This document shows, in pieces, positions 11,154 to 19,570 of a DNA stretch of 64,000 nucleotides. Position numbers and translations under genes: made by a program. The stretch is from positions 20,113 through 84,112 of the forward strand of contig NZ_JACJQN010000021.1 of the NCBI RefSeq assembly GCF_014696675.1, in the 5' to 3' direction. How positions within the stretch are numbered: the stretch's first letter is position 1; every line of letters starts with the position of its first letter. This stretch comes from Phormidium tenue FACHB-1052. GTDB taxonomy: Bacteria; Cyanobacteriota; Cyanobacteriia; Phormidesmidales; Phormidesmidaceae. The notes under the pieces were generated by a model, which saw only the letters and a program-made list of their open reading frames with translations, did no database searches and was not told the origin of the DNA.

Positions 11154-13454
11154 GTGATGGCAAAGCCTTCCCTCAGGGCTACGTCCCAGGGGGTTGAGAT
11201 GGCCAGTCAGGCTCTCACCCGCATGGGCTTAACTCAAGCTCGCCTGGCTGAGCAGGTAGGCTGTAGTCGTCAGCCAATCACCAATTTCTTCAAGGCAGAG
11301 GCAATTTCCCAAGCGATTTTTATGCAAATTTGCGATCGCCTTGGTCTGGACTGGCAGGCGATCGCAGGCTTAGCCAGCCCCATCGCTATCGCCCCCAATC
11401 CAACACCCCACCCTGTCGTTACCCCACCCAGTCTCGATGCGCTGGTGCAAACCCTGCGGCGGCAGGTCTACCCCAGCATTCGTGAGCGCTGTGGCACTAT
11501 GCGGGTGCTCGACATGTCGCATCCTGTGGCGGTCAACGATATTTATGCCAGCGTCAACATCCTGGAGCAAATTTCCGGTCGCCGCTACCGGCGCGTAGAA
11601 GAGTTGCTGCACAGTTGCGATGGTGATTTTGAGCGTCTCGGCCTAGGGGCAATTGCCGAAGAACGCATGCCCGCTTTAGACGCCGTTAAGACCTATAGAA
11701 AATTAATCATTTTGGGCAAGCCTGGGGCGGGCAAAACTACCTTTCTAAAATACTTGGCTATTCAATGTAACGAAGGAAAGTTTGAACCAGACTGCGTGCC
11801 TATCTTTATCACCCTGAAAGATTTCGCCGAAGCAGAGGATGAGCCCAGCCTATTAAGCTACATCGCTGATTATTATCATTCTATTGAAACCGCTAATTTA
11901 AACTTAGCCGATAGTTTTCAGCAACTTTTTGCTGCTGGCAAGGCGCTACTACTGCTCGATGGATTAGATGAAGTTAGAGGAGAAGATCACCAGCATGTTA
12001 TCAAAGAAATCAGGAATTTCTCAGAACATTTCTGGCAAAATCAATTTATCATAACCTGTCGAATTGCGGCCTGGGATTATGTGTTCGAGAAGTTTAACGA
12101 GGTTGAGGTCGCTGATTTTGACCAGGCTCAAATTGAAGCGTTTGCGTTTAAATGGTTTGATCAGAAGGTAGTCAAGCCAGCTCAGTTTCTCAAGCAGCTT
12201 AACCAGCATCCTCGCATCAAGCAACTAGCCACGAGTCCCCTGCTGCTGACATTGATTTGTTTGGCCTTTGAAGAGTCGGGTGGCTTCCCCGGTAGCCGTT
12301 CCGAGCTCTATAAAGAGGGCATCGATGCTCTGCTGAAAAAGTGGGATGCGAAACGCGGTATTCAGCGTGATCAGGTTTACAAGAACTTATCTCATTTGCG
12401 CAAAGAAGACTTGCTGAGTTATCTGGCGCTGATTACGTTTAAAGGGAAAGATCTGTTCTTCAAAAAGAATATTGCTGAACGCCATATTGCCGACTATATC
12501 TGCAACCTATCTGAAGCCGATGACGCTCCTGAGGCTCTACAAATTGATAGCGAGGTTATTTTGCGGTCGATTGAGGCTCAGCATGGCCTATTGATCGAGC
12601 GAGCGAAGGGTATTTACTCCTTTTCTCACCTCACGTTCCACGAGTTTTTTGTGGCCCGTGAGATCGCCATCAATAGCCTTGCGCTGGAGCAGGCTCTTCA
12701 AGAGTTGGCGAGCCATGGGACAGATAAGCGTTGGCGAGAGGTGATTTTACTCACCACAGAAATGCTGCGGGATGCCTCGCTGCTGCTGCTGCCGCTGAAG
12801 CAGACCATTGACCAACTGCTGGCCGATTCGCCCCGGCTACAGCAGTTTTTGCAGGAGGTGAGCGATCGCGCCACCGCTCCCGAATTTGCCCCCTTTAATC
12901 CCGCTGCTGCCCGCGCCTTCTGCTTCGATATTGATTTCGATATCGACGAAAACCGTGCTGTGGCCCTGGCCCTCGACAAAACCGTTAATCTGCTGGTTTG
13001 CGCCAGCTTTCTCACTCGCATGATGGAGGATATGGACCTGGCCGAGGCCATTGCCGTTGCCCAAGCCTACGATGCTCAGGCCGATCGCGAGGCCAAAATT
13101 ACTCATGCCAGCTCGGCTAATGCCGTTATGTCGATTGCCATTCAAATTGCTCTGGATTCGGGAGGGTTGGACAACCCAGCCCGTCAAACCCTCAAAACCC
13201 TCAGGCAGCGGCTTAAAGGCCACACCGCCGACGATGAGACCGTGCAACAGGTGGCCGATCAGGCCCGCAAAGTTGCTAAGAATCGCCACCACATTGGCCA
13301 AGACTGGCATTTCACTCCTGCAGAAAAATCTCAGCTCAAGCAGTACTACACGACAACGCTGCTCCTGGTTCAATGTCTCCAGAGCAATGGCTGTATGCTG
13401 TCTCCCAGGCAGCGTCAATCGCTTCAAGCCTCTCTGTTTTTGCCTTTGCCTTAG
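11154..13454 (+). CDS. HTH-NACHT NTPase (NLR-like)
   Basis: A 766-residue STAND NTPase. The N-terminal 70 residues form a helix-turn-helix (LTQARLAEQVGCSRQPITNF). The NACHT domain begins near 182 with P-loop GKPGAGKTT at 188-196, Walker B LLLLDGLDEV at 265-274, the sensor-like FIITCR, and a winged-helix/helical region with TSPLLLTLICLAFEE. The last 250 residues are all-alpha. There is no obvious TIR, protease or nuclease effector. Bacterial NACHT proteins include antiphage NLR-like sensors; HTH-headed cyanobacterial forms are uncharacterised and could regulate DNA. Start is GTG 11154 or ATG 11157. The cupin gene 68 bp downstream may be cotranscribed. Confidence 0.9.
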   Translation: MMAKPSLRATSQGVEMASQALTRMGLTQARLAEQVGCSRQPITNFFKAEAISQAIFMQICDRLGLDWQAIAGLASPIAIAPNPTPHPVVTPPSLDALVQTLRRQVYPSIRERCGTMRVLDMSHPVAVNDIYASVNILEQISGRRYRRVEELLHSCDGDFERLGLGAIAEERMPALDAVKTYRKLIILGKPGAGKTTFLKYLAIQCNEGKFEPDCVPIFITLKDFAEAEDEPSLLSYIADYYHSIETANLNLADSFQQLFAAGKALLLLDGLDEVRGEDHQHVIKEIRNFSEHFWQNQFIITCRIAAWDYVFEKFNEVEVADFDQAQIEAFAFKWFDQKVVKPAQFLKQLNQHPRIKQLATSPLLLTLICLAFEESGGFPGSRSELYKEGIDALLKKWDAKRGIQRDQVYKNLSHLRKEDLLSYLALITFKGKDLFFKKNIAERHIADYICNLSEADDAPEALQIDSEVILRSIEAQHGLLIERAKGIYSFSHLTFHEFFVAREIAINSLALEQALQELASHGTDKRWREVILLTTEMLRDASLLLLPLKQTIDQLLADSPRLQQFLQEVSDRATAPEFAPFNPAAARAFCFDIDFDIDENRAVALALDKTVNLLVCASFLTRMMEDMDLAEAIAVAQAYDAQADREAKITHASSANAVMSIAIQIALDSGGLDNPARQTLKTLRQRLKGHTADDETVQQVADQARKVAKNRHHIGQDWHFTPAEKSQLKQYYTTTLLLVQCLQSNGCMLSPRQRQSLQASLFLPLP

Positions 13455-13522
13455 CATAGAGGTGAGGCCTAAGCGAGGGGCCGAAACGTCAAACCCTGTG
13501 CCAACTCACCATTGTATTTGCG

Positions 13523-14272
13523 ATGACTTTCACCCTCTATTCTGTTGCCACCCCTGTGGTCAAACACCTGGGTCCTGAGGGCTACCCAGGCAGCGTGAGT
13601 ACTTGGCAGGACGGCGTGACACTAGCTGGCCCCGGTACGCACTTCGGATTCGTTTACACTGGGTCACCGACCTTAGAACGGCAGGGAGAAGAGGGCCAGG
13701 GCAAAACCACCCAGGCCTTTGAACTGACCCAAGGCATGTATTTTTGTTTACCTGGAACCGGCCAGCTTAAGGGGCAAGGTGCCATTGGCTTAGTCATCAC
13801 CTGCCCAACCTACCGGGGCATGTTTAGCCTTGGTGGCCCCCTGGAGCCAGCGGGGCGATTGGCCTACATCGATGGCGGCACCAGCAGTTTGCTGATTCCT
13901 CCAGTGATTGTGGGCGACCCTTGCCTGAACGCCATGTACTTTCCGGTTGGGGTTGAGCAAACGCTGCATACCCATCCCAGCGATCGCCTAGGTCTGGTTG
14001 TCGCCGGGGCCGGTGTGGTTGAAACCCCAGAAACTACGGTTAGAGTTGCCCCTGGCGACGTTTTTTGGATTTCGGCGGGCCAATTGCATTGCTTCTGCAC
14101 TGCCGACAGTCCCCTGACCATAGTGGTGTTTCACCCCGACAGCGAGGGAGGCTTTAACCACCGCGACAACCCCATGCTGCGGCGTACTCTCGTAGATGGC
14201 ATCAGTGCGGCAGAGTTACCTGAGATTCAAACCCCGGTCGAACTGCTGTTGTCGAGCCTAGGCTCTGAGTAG
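13523..14272 (+). CDS. Cupin-domain protein
   Basis: A 249-residue bicupin-like protein. The C-terminal half has a cupin metal motif with HTHPSDRLGLVVAGAGV around residues 150-166 and a second motif PGDVFWISAGQLHCF near 180. The N-terminal half has similar beta-strand spacing but no clear metal ligands. Cupins bind a divalent metal and range from dioxygenases to sugar or regulator sensor domains; which applies is not visible here. It follows the NACHT gene by 68 bp on the same strand and converges on lnt with 26 bp between stops. Confidence 0.8.
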   Translation: MTFTLYSVATPVVKHLGPEGYPGSVSTWQDGVTLAGPGTHFGFVYTGSPTLERQGEEGQGKTTQAFELTQGMYFCLPGTGQLKGQGAIGLVITCPTYRGMFSLGGPLEPAGRLAYIDGGTSSLLIPPVIVGDPCLNAMYFPVGVEQTLHTHPSDRLGLVVAGAGVVETPETTVRVAPGDVFWISAGQLHCFCTADSPLTIVVFHPDSEGGFNHRDNPMLRRTLVDGISAAELPEIQTPVELLLSSLGSE

Positions 14273-14298
14273 TGACGATCGCCCTCCAGGGTCATTTA

Positions 14299-15927
14299 TT
14301 ACCGATCACCTCGCCACCCCAGCACCAGGGTCAAGCCCAACAACAGCGGCGTCAGCCAGTCGCCCCAGCGAATATATGGGGTGAGGGTCTGGCGGCGATC
14401 GAGGGTGGCGCGGTGGGTGAGATAGGTGTGAGGCTCTCCCAACCAGAGGGTGCGGCCGTGGTTGTCGACCAGGCCAGAAAGTCCGGTATTAGTGACGCGC
14501 AGCGCCCAGCGATCGCTCTCTACCGCCCGCAGCACATCAAACCCGTGGTGCTGCCTCATCATCCACACCGGGTAGGGGTCGTTGTTGGAGGCGGTGACCA
14601 TGAACTCGCCGCCGCTTTTTACCTGCTGGCGAAACAGACGACTGTAGGCCGACTCATAGCACACGCCGACAATCCCTTGGCCGACGCTGGTCTCAAACCG
14701 CTGATTGGATGCCCCTGGTACCAGGTAGCTATCCAGCGGCGACAGGCGACTGATCAGGCGTCCCAGCACCGCCTCAAAGGGAATGTATTCTCCTAGGGGC
14801 ACCAGCTGCACCTTGTCGTAGCGTCCGTAGGTTTGGCCGTCGGGCCGCAGTTCGAGCAGGCTCTGGGTGTACTGCGATCGCCCTTCCCCCGGCACCGGCG
14901 CAAAGGTACCCAACCACAGAGGCACCCCGGCTTGCTCCACTGTGTGAATGATGGCCGCAATTTGAGGCGCATTCGGATTCCACAACTGCGGCATTGCCCC
15001 TTCTGGCGTTACCACCGCATCTACGCCCTCGGCTACCAGGGAGCGGTAGCCGTTGATGTAACCCGCTAACGCCTGGTTGACCCCTTGGGGCGTCAGCTTT
15101 TCGCGGGTGGGCACATTGCCCTGGATTAGGCCCAGGCTGAGGGTCTGACTGACAAAAATGACCTCGGTGCGGCCATAGAGAATGGCACCGAGGGTATGCC
15201 CTAGCAGTACCAGCGCGATCGCCGTGAGGGCGAGGGAGCGGCGGGTGGATGAGTGGATGGGGGGATGGGGGGATGGGGAAGGTGGGGGAGGGCTGCCCAG
15301 TAGCTTGGGGACTGGGGAAAAGGCGAGGGTGAGGAGGCCGTTGGTGGCAACCAGAATGGCGGTGATGGCTCCCGGCCCTGATAGGCGGGACAGGTGCAAG
15401 ATCCACAAGTTGTTGGGGCTTTGGGTCAGGCTGAGGGGCGACCAGTCAAGGGGGCTGTGGTTGCGCAAGGCTTCGAGAGCGCACCAGAGCGCAGTCCCAG
15501 CAAGCACCAGCCAAAATCGGCGGCTAGGCCAGCGATGGGCAGCCCAGGCAGTCACCCCACCCCAGACAGCAATGTAGACAGAACCCCAGAAAACAATGAA
15601 AAGCCAGGAGGAGAGGGCGATCGCAACGCTACTTTCCCAAGGCACCCCCATCCACATCAGCGGATGCAAGTGGGTAATCCACGCCAGCGAAATGCCGTAA
15701 TACACCAGCCCCCACAGCAGCCCATAGGCCGCCGCCAGCCCTACCGAAGGCGTTGCTAACACTACCCACCACAGCGGCACCAGCCCCACCCAAGCTAGCG
15801 GCCAAATACTCCACGGCGGCAGCGCCAACGCCATCAAAATTCCGCTGAGGGCAACTAGACCCGTCAACCGCCAACTCCAGCCAGAGCCAAGATCTCGCAA
15901 AAACGTCGCTGCCACCTTCATTGCCAA
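14299..15927 (-). CDS. lnt: Apolipoprotein N-acyltransferase Lnt
   Basis: Lnt N-acylates the N-terminal cysteine of lipoproteins in the cytoplasmic membrane. The product has 542 residues, typical length. The first 230 contain several membrane helices, then a nitrilase-type domain whose catalytic triad is visible: Glu in VVTPEGAMP, Lys in YDKVQLVPLGEYIPFE and Cys in GVCYESAYS. A last membrane helix (LLLGLTLVLGWRG) closes the protein. Oddly, a G-rich minisatellite inside the gene encodes a proline-rich stretch (PPPPSPSPHPP) in a loop between membrane helices. The ATG codons at 15927 and 15921 are both possible starts. Confidence 0.95.
   Translation of the reverse strand: MAMKVAATFLRDLGSGWSWRLTGLVALSGILMALALPPWSIWPLAWVGLVPLWWVVLATPSVGLAAAYGLLWGLVYYGISLAWITHLHPLMWMGVPWESSVAIALSSWLFIVFWGSVYIAVWGGVTAWAAHRWPSRRFWLVLAGTALWCALEALRNHSPLDWSPLSLTQSPNNLWILHLSRLSGPGAITAILVATNGLLTLAFSPVPKLLGSPPPPSPSPHPPIHSSTRRSLALTAIALVLLGHTLGAILYGRTEVIFVSQTLSLGLIQGNVPTREKLTPQGVNQALAGYINGYRSLVAEGVDAVVTPEGAMPQLWNPNAPQIAAIIHTVEQAGVPLWLGTFAPVPGEGRSQYTQSLLELRPDGQTYGRYDKVQLVPLGEYIPFEAVLGRLISRLSPLDSYLVPGASNQRFETSVGQGIVGVCYESAYSRLFRQQVKSGGEFMVTASNNDPYPVWMMRQHHGFDVLRAVESDRWALRVTNTGLSGLVDNHGRTLWLGEPHTYLTHRATLDRRQTLTPYIRWGDWLTPLLLGLTLVLGWRGDR
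15244..15292. repeat. G-rich minisatellite within lnt (GGATGGGG/GTGGATG units)
   Basis: Near-tandem units of GTGGATGAG, TGGATGGGG and GGATGGGG on the plus strand. Very similar arrays lie at 19466-19506 and, on the other strand, 53421-53465. Here it is translated in frame as part of Lnt. Confidence 0.85.
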
Positions 15928-15985
15928 TCTCAGCTATTCCTTCCAACCCAGATAAATGGTTGTTTTACGAGCGTCTTCTCAAATA

Positions 15986-16000
15986 GTGGGCATTGCCCAC
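15986..16000. repeat. Short palindromic intergenic repeat (GTGGGCA-T-TGCCCAC)
   Basis: Seven-base perfect arms around one central base, followed by CCTAC. The same unit with flanking GTAGG occurs inverted at 19521-19541. This matches a palindromic element widely scattered between cyanobacterial genes (recalled, not searched). Confidence 0.7.
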
Positions 16001-16187
16001 CCTACAGTAGCGACCAGAGCCGCAAATTAGCCAGTTAGCAATACAGAGGTTTAAACCGATGACAGATCAGTCCTTTCCGTTGGGTCCAGGGCGGCGGCAC
16101 GGCCCTGGTCGAAGGGGGTCTGGGGCCAGCGAAATGGCCCCAGCGGTAGGCTTGGCTTTAAGACAATTGCTCTCCGCCCATACTAGC

Positions 16188-16211
16188 GGTGCATCGCTGC
16201 GCGGATGCACC
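16188..16211. repeat. Short palindromic intergenic repeat (GGTGCATC...GATGCACC)
   Basis: Eight-base perfect arms with an 8-base loop, followed by CTACG, in the gap between lnt and the heme oxygenase. The GTAGGGTGC-type boundary is shared with other cyanobacterial extragenic palindromes. A weaker relative lies near 18860-18895. Confidence 0.65.
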
Positions 16212-16220
16212 CTACGCCCC

Positions 16221-16258
16221 AAAAAATTGAGGAAGCGACGGCGAGTCACTTCCTCAAT
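16221..16258 (-). terminator. Rho-independent terminator of the heme oxygenase gene
   Basis: On the minus strand a perfect 10-bp stem (ATTGAGGAAG/CTTCCTCAAT) is followed by a run of T's (A's at 16221-16226 on plus). It lies about 50 bases after the heme oxygenase stop. Confidence 0.85.
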
Positions 16259-16305
16259 ACGGTAGTTGAAAACAGAAACCAACGATTTGGAATAAACCGA
16301 AGATT

Positions 16306-17022
16306 CTACTCGGCGGTCGCCAACTCAGTGCTGCCCCGACGACGGCGGCTAGTCAGCGTATTAAACAGCATCTGACCGATCGCCTTAATCAGATTCCCTT
16401 CCAACTCTTGGAACATCTGCATGTTGACGCCAAAGGCATCGTTAGCCTCTTCGACAATGCGGGCAATCATAGCGTCATCCACCGGAGCCGCATCCATCGA
16501 CTCGCGGTACTTGGCCTTAAATGCCTTCTCATCGGAGATCTCGGGGAACTCGTAAAACGCCGTACCCTCGCCCTCAGAGAGATTCATCGCTCGCTGGGCA
16601 ATACCCTTAAGAATTTGCCCCCCCGACAGATCGCCAATGTAGCGAGTGTAGGAATGGCTCACCAGCAGCTCAGGCGCGTTGTTGCCCACTTCGCGGATGC
16701 GATCGACATAGCGCTGACCGCCAGGAGTCATCGAAATCTCATTCGCCCAGTTAGGGCCGTAGTAGTAGGCCAGATCAGACTCTAGAGAGGCCTTGCGGTG
16801 TAGCTCAGGGAAGTAAATCTTAGAGACAACCAGATGGTCTTTGTGACGCTCTAGCTCCTCTTCCATCGCCGCGTAGGCGTAGTAAAAGTTGGCCACCAGC
16901 TTGCGGTAAGAGTTCTTCTCAACCACACCCCGCAAAAAGCAACGCACAAAGCCCATATTTTCGGCCATGGTGTGGGCTTTCTTGGTGCCTTCGCGCAGCT
17001 CGGTGGATAGGTTACTGCTCAT
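16306..17022 (-). CDS. ho1: Heme oxygenase (biliverdin-forming)
   Basis: Opens heme with ferredoxin electrons to give biliverdin IX-alpha, CO and Fe2+, the first step to phycobilins. The 238-residue product has the standard family architecture: proximal haem ligand His17 in KKAHTMAE, the conserved stretch VANFYYAYAAMEEEL, the HSYTRYIGDLSGGQ distal helix with its flexible glycines, and the FYEFPE segment. Start ATG 17022 is the family start. It is monocistronic with its own terminator. Symbols ho1, pbsA and hmuO are all used for such genes; the constitutive isoform HO1 is the likelier one since no oxygen-independent haem genes are nearby. Confidence 0.96.
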   Translation of the reverse strand: MSSNLSTELREGTKKAHTMAENMGFVRCFLRGVVEKNSYRKLVANFYYAYAAMEEELERHKDHLVVSKIYFPELHRKASLESDLAYYYGPNWANEISMTPGGQRYVDRIREVGNNAPELLVSHSYTRYIGDLSGGQILKGIAQRAMNLSEGEGTAFYEFPEISDEKAFKAKYRESMDAAPVDDAMIARIVEEANDAFGVNMQMFQELEGNLIKAIGQMLFNTLTSRRRRGSTELATAE

Positions 17023-17301
17023 GCTGACTGTCTCGCTCTAGGGTGAATTAAAAGGTGAGGTTTAAACGGAGTTTCGGTTAGACAATACTTGGCTAGCCAG
17101 ACCAGCTTCAATTATGAGAAGCCGTAACATGCCCTGACAAAAGCCACATTTGTTTAACTTAGACCTATTTGACGATCGTTTGCATTACGAATTTTTACAG
17201 GCAGTTACTCAACGTTATGCCTTCTCAGGTTCTTCGCAGAATTGATCGGGGAATTTACCATTGCGCCCCTACTGCCTAGGGCAAAGACGCAACGGTAGGC
17301 G

Positions 17302-18159
17302 TTATTTGGCTGCCATCCGAGTTAGCAGCACTGGGCAGGGGGCATACACCCGCACAAAGTCGGTCAGCGACTCGCCCAGCACTTTGTCTAGGTCGGGTAG
17401 ACCCTTGGCGATGGTCGGTCGGCGATCGGGGGAACCCAGAATGATCAGATCCACATTGCGCTCTTCGGCTAGCTGGCAGATGCGGCGACCCGGCTTACCC
17501 TCGGGGGCCGACAGCTTGTAGGCGATACCATACCGTTTTGCTTCAGCCGCCGCTGCTGTCAAAATTGGGTCTTGGTTGGGGTCGGCGCTGACCACGTCAA
17601 AGGGCTTGGTTTTGAGGCTAGAGACGCTGTGTACCAGGGTTAGCTCACCGCCCTTAACATCGCGCAACAGAGAAATAGCAATATTTAGTCCTTCGCGCGC
17701 TGAGTCAGATTTATCCATTGCCACCATGACTCGCTTGATCGGACGAATGCTGTAGAGATCGTCTTTCACCAGCAGCATGGGCCGCGACGACAGCTGAAAC
17801 ACATACTGACTGACAGAATTTTCGAGAATCGCCTTGAGCCCCTGCAACCCGCGCGAGCCCATGATGATCAGATCGGCATTGACCTCATCAGCCACCTGGA
17901 TCACCACATCTTTGGGGTCGCCCTCCCGCAATACGGCGTTTACCCGACCGGGGTCGAGGTTGAGGTTGGTGATGGCATTGGCCAGGGTGCGCCCGCCCGC
18001 CTCCCAGCGCTCGGCCATAGTCTCCGCAGACACCTGGGATGGCACTACATGGAGCACCGTCACTGAAGCTCGCTGCACTAAGGGAATCTCCATTAGCGCT
18101 TTCATCATGGCTTCGGTGTTGCCAGTGCCAGAGTCGGCCAAAAGAATTTTTTCGATCAT
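17302..18159 (-). CDS. Tandem universal stress protein (two UspA domains)
   Basis: A 285-residue protein of two Usp folds. Domain 1 (1-140) starts IEKILLADSGTGNTEAM and contains GSRGLQGLKAILENSVSQYV, which fits the ATP-binding pattern G-2x-G-9x-G/N-S. Domain 2 (about 145-285) starts IKRVMVAMDKSDSARE and carries a modified loop, GSPDRRP...GLPDLDKVLGES. Tandem Usp proteins bind nucleotides and aid stress survival; the role in cyanobacteria is mostly unknown. The promoter should lie in the 230-bp gap shared with the divergent thioesterase gene. Confidence 0.9.
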   Translation of the reverse strand: MIEKILLADSGTGNTEAMMKALMEIPLVQRASVTVLHVVPSQVSAETMAERWEAGGRTLANAITNLNLDPGRVNAVLREGDPKDVVIQVADEVNADLIIMGSRGLQGLKAILENSVSQYVFQLSSRPMLLVKDDLYSIRPIKRVMVAMDKSDSAREGLNIAISLLRDVKGGELTLVHSVSSLKTKPFDVVSADPNQDPILTAAAAEAKRYGIAYKLSAPEGKPGRRICQLAEERNVDLIILGSPDRRPTIAKGLPDLDKVLGESLTDFVRVYAPCPVLLTRMAAK

Positions 18160-18391
18160 GGTGTCCTCGTATGGTTGCGCTTAAGGGTTGAGAGCGATGG
18201 GAACGTTATTCAGAGCCAAGGCCCCTTAAAAATTCTGAGGTGAGGCCTTCCCACCCATCTCAAACCATCGGCTCAAGGGGGGATAAAACTGAGCTAAGGT
18301 GTTCTCAATCATCATAGGCACTGGGTTTGAGCCTATTTTGGCGCGATTCATAATTTGTAGTAGAGTCGGCCCGCTGGTTGGCGGCCCCTAG

Positions 18392-18811
18392 ATGAAACAG
18401 TCCCACTGGTATGAGCACCGGGTCGTTGTCCAGCCCCACCACACCGATTATGCGGGCATTGTCTGGCACGGCACCTATATCGCCTGGATGGAGGAAGCGC
18501 GGGTGAACTACCTCAGCGACTGCGGGCTCACCTTTGCGGACTGGGTGAAGGCCGGGGTGGATTTACCCGTGGTCGATTTGGGGTTGAAATATCGGCGATC
18601 GCTCGCCCTCGGCGACACTGCCCTAGTCAAAGCCCGCCTTGAACCGGCTAAGGGAGTTCGCATCCTCTGGCACTACGACATTCAAAATGCTGCCACCCAA
18701 GAGACCTGCATCGAGGGCACCGTCACACTGGCCCCAGTAGACTTCAAAACTCGCCGCATACTGCGCCGTCTGCCAGAGGACCTACAGACTGCCCTCAATT
18801 CTATTCTCTAA
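18392..18811 (+). CDS. Acyl-CoA thioesterase, 4HBT/YbgC hot-dog family
   Basis: A 139-residue single hot-dog domain. The active-site loop HHTDYAGIVWHGTYIAWMEEAR at residues 13-34 contains the catalytic Asp and the helix with YIAWMEEAR, typical of 4-hydroxybenzoyl-CoA/YbgC thioesterases; VDLGLKYRRSLALGD forms the central strand. It hydrolyses an acyl-CoA, but the natural acyl chain cannot be told. It does not look like the dihydroxynaphthoyl-CoA thioesterase as I recall it. It stands alone between the divergent Usp gene and the pentapeptide gene. Confidence 0.88.
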   Translation: MKQSHWYEHRVVVQPHHTDYAGIVWHGTYIAWMEEARVNYLSDCGLTFADWVKAGVDLPVVDLGLKYRRSLALGDTALVKARLEPAKGVRILWHYDIQNAATQETCIEGTVTLAPVDFKTRRILRRLPEDLQTALNSIL

Positions 18812-18958
18812 AGCGTTAGCTCCCCTAAGACACAGCCCCAAAACTTTGCCTCAAAACTTTTGTAGGATGAGCAAAGCGCAGCGTGCCCATTCAGCCCTAG
18901 ATCGCCGATCTGATGGGTACGATCTAGCGTCCTCTGCCCATCTACGGTTGCCTCGAAT

Positions 18959-19465
18959 ATGTTTCTTCCCCTCCCCCAAGCCTTTGCTGTCATTTGCGCC
19001 CTAGTCGTCATGCTGGCTGGCTGGCTCGGCGTTGCCCCCACCGCCCACGCCCAAGAGAATACGGTCGATTACACCCTCACCGACCTCAGTTTTCGCGACT
19101 TCTCGGGCAAGCAGCTTTCGGGTACCTCCTTTGCGGCGGCAGAAATGCGGGAGGCCAACTTCGAGAAAGCCGACCTGAGTAAGACCATTCTCACCAAGGC
19201 GTCGTTTTTGCGGGCTAACCTGGCTGGGGCCAACCTAACAGGCACCTTTGCCGATCGCGTCATTTTTGACGGGGCTGACCTCTCTAATGCTCTCTTTATC
19301 GACGCGCTGCTCACCAGCAGCAGCTTTGGCGATGCCAATATTACCGGGGCCGATTTCTCCGGGGCAATTGTCGATCGCTTTCAAACTGCGCAGATGTGCA
19401 AGCACGCCGACGGGGTGAACGAGACCACTGGGGTGGCGACGAGGGATAGTTTGGGCTGTCGGTAG
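18959..19465 (+). CDS. Exported pentapeptide-repeat protein (lumen or periplasm)
   Basis: A 168-residue protein with a cleavable signal peptide (hydrophobic AFAVICALVVMLAGWLG, then AHAQ|EN). Residues 45-140 are pentapeptide repeats of the A(D/N)LXX type: LSFRD FSGKQ LSGTS FAAAE, then ANFEK ADLSK, ANLAG ANLTG. These fold as a right-handed quadrilateral beta-helix. Two cysteines close to the end (QMCKHAD, LGCR) could form a disulfide, as in lumenal pentapeptide proteins of the TL15/TL17 type. Exact role is unknown. Its stop codon is followed immediately by the G-rich minisatellite. Confidence 0.88.
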   Translation: MFLPLPQAFAVICALVVMLAGWLGVAPTAHAQENTVDYTLTDLSFRDFSGKQLSGTSFAAAEMREANFEKADLSKTILTKASFLRANLAGANLTGTFADRVIFDGADLSNALFIDALLTSSSFGDANITGADFSGAIVDRFQTAQMCKHADGVNETTGVATRDSLGCR

Positions 19466-19506
19466 GGGGGTAGATGAGTGGGCGGGTGGATGGGTGGATG
19501 GGTAGG
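19466..19506. repeat. G-rich minisatellite after the pentapeptide gene
   Basis: Units GATGAGTGGGCGGG, TGGATGGG, TGGATGGG, directly after the stop codon. The core order (GATGAGTGGGCGGGTGGATGG) is the same as at 53421-53465 on the other strand and related to 15244-15292. Confidence 0.85.
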
Positions 19507-19520
19507 GCGAAGTCGCCACC

Positions 19521-19541
19521 GTAGGGTGGGCAGTGCCCACC
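19521..19541. repeat. Short palindromic intergenic repeat (GGTGGGCA-G-TGCCCACC)
   Basis: Eight-base perfect arms around one base, preceded by GTAG. It is the inverted counterpart of the element at 15986-16000. Confidence 0.7.
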
Positions 19542-19570
19542 ATTAGGGAAAAAGTTCTCCAGAAGTCGCC

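Noticed and set aside
16059..16265. 68-codon open frame on the plus strand before the heme oxygenase
   Set aside because: Arg/Gly-rich, covers an intergenic palindrome and the heme oxygenase terminator; a chance frame in GC-rich repeat DNA.
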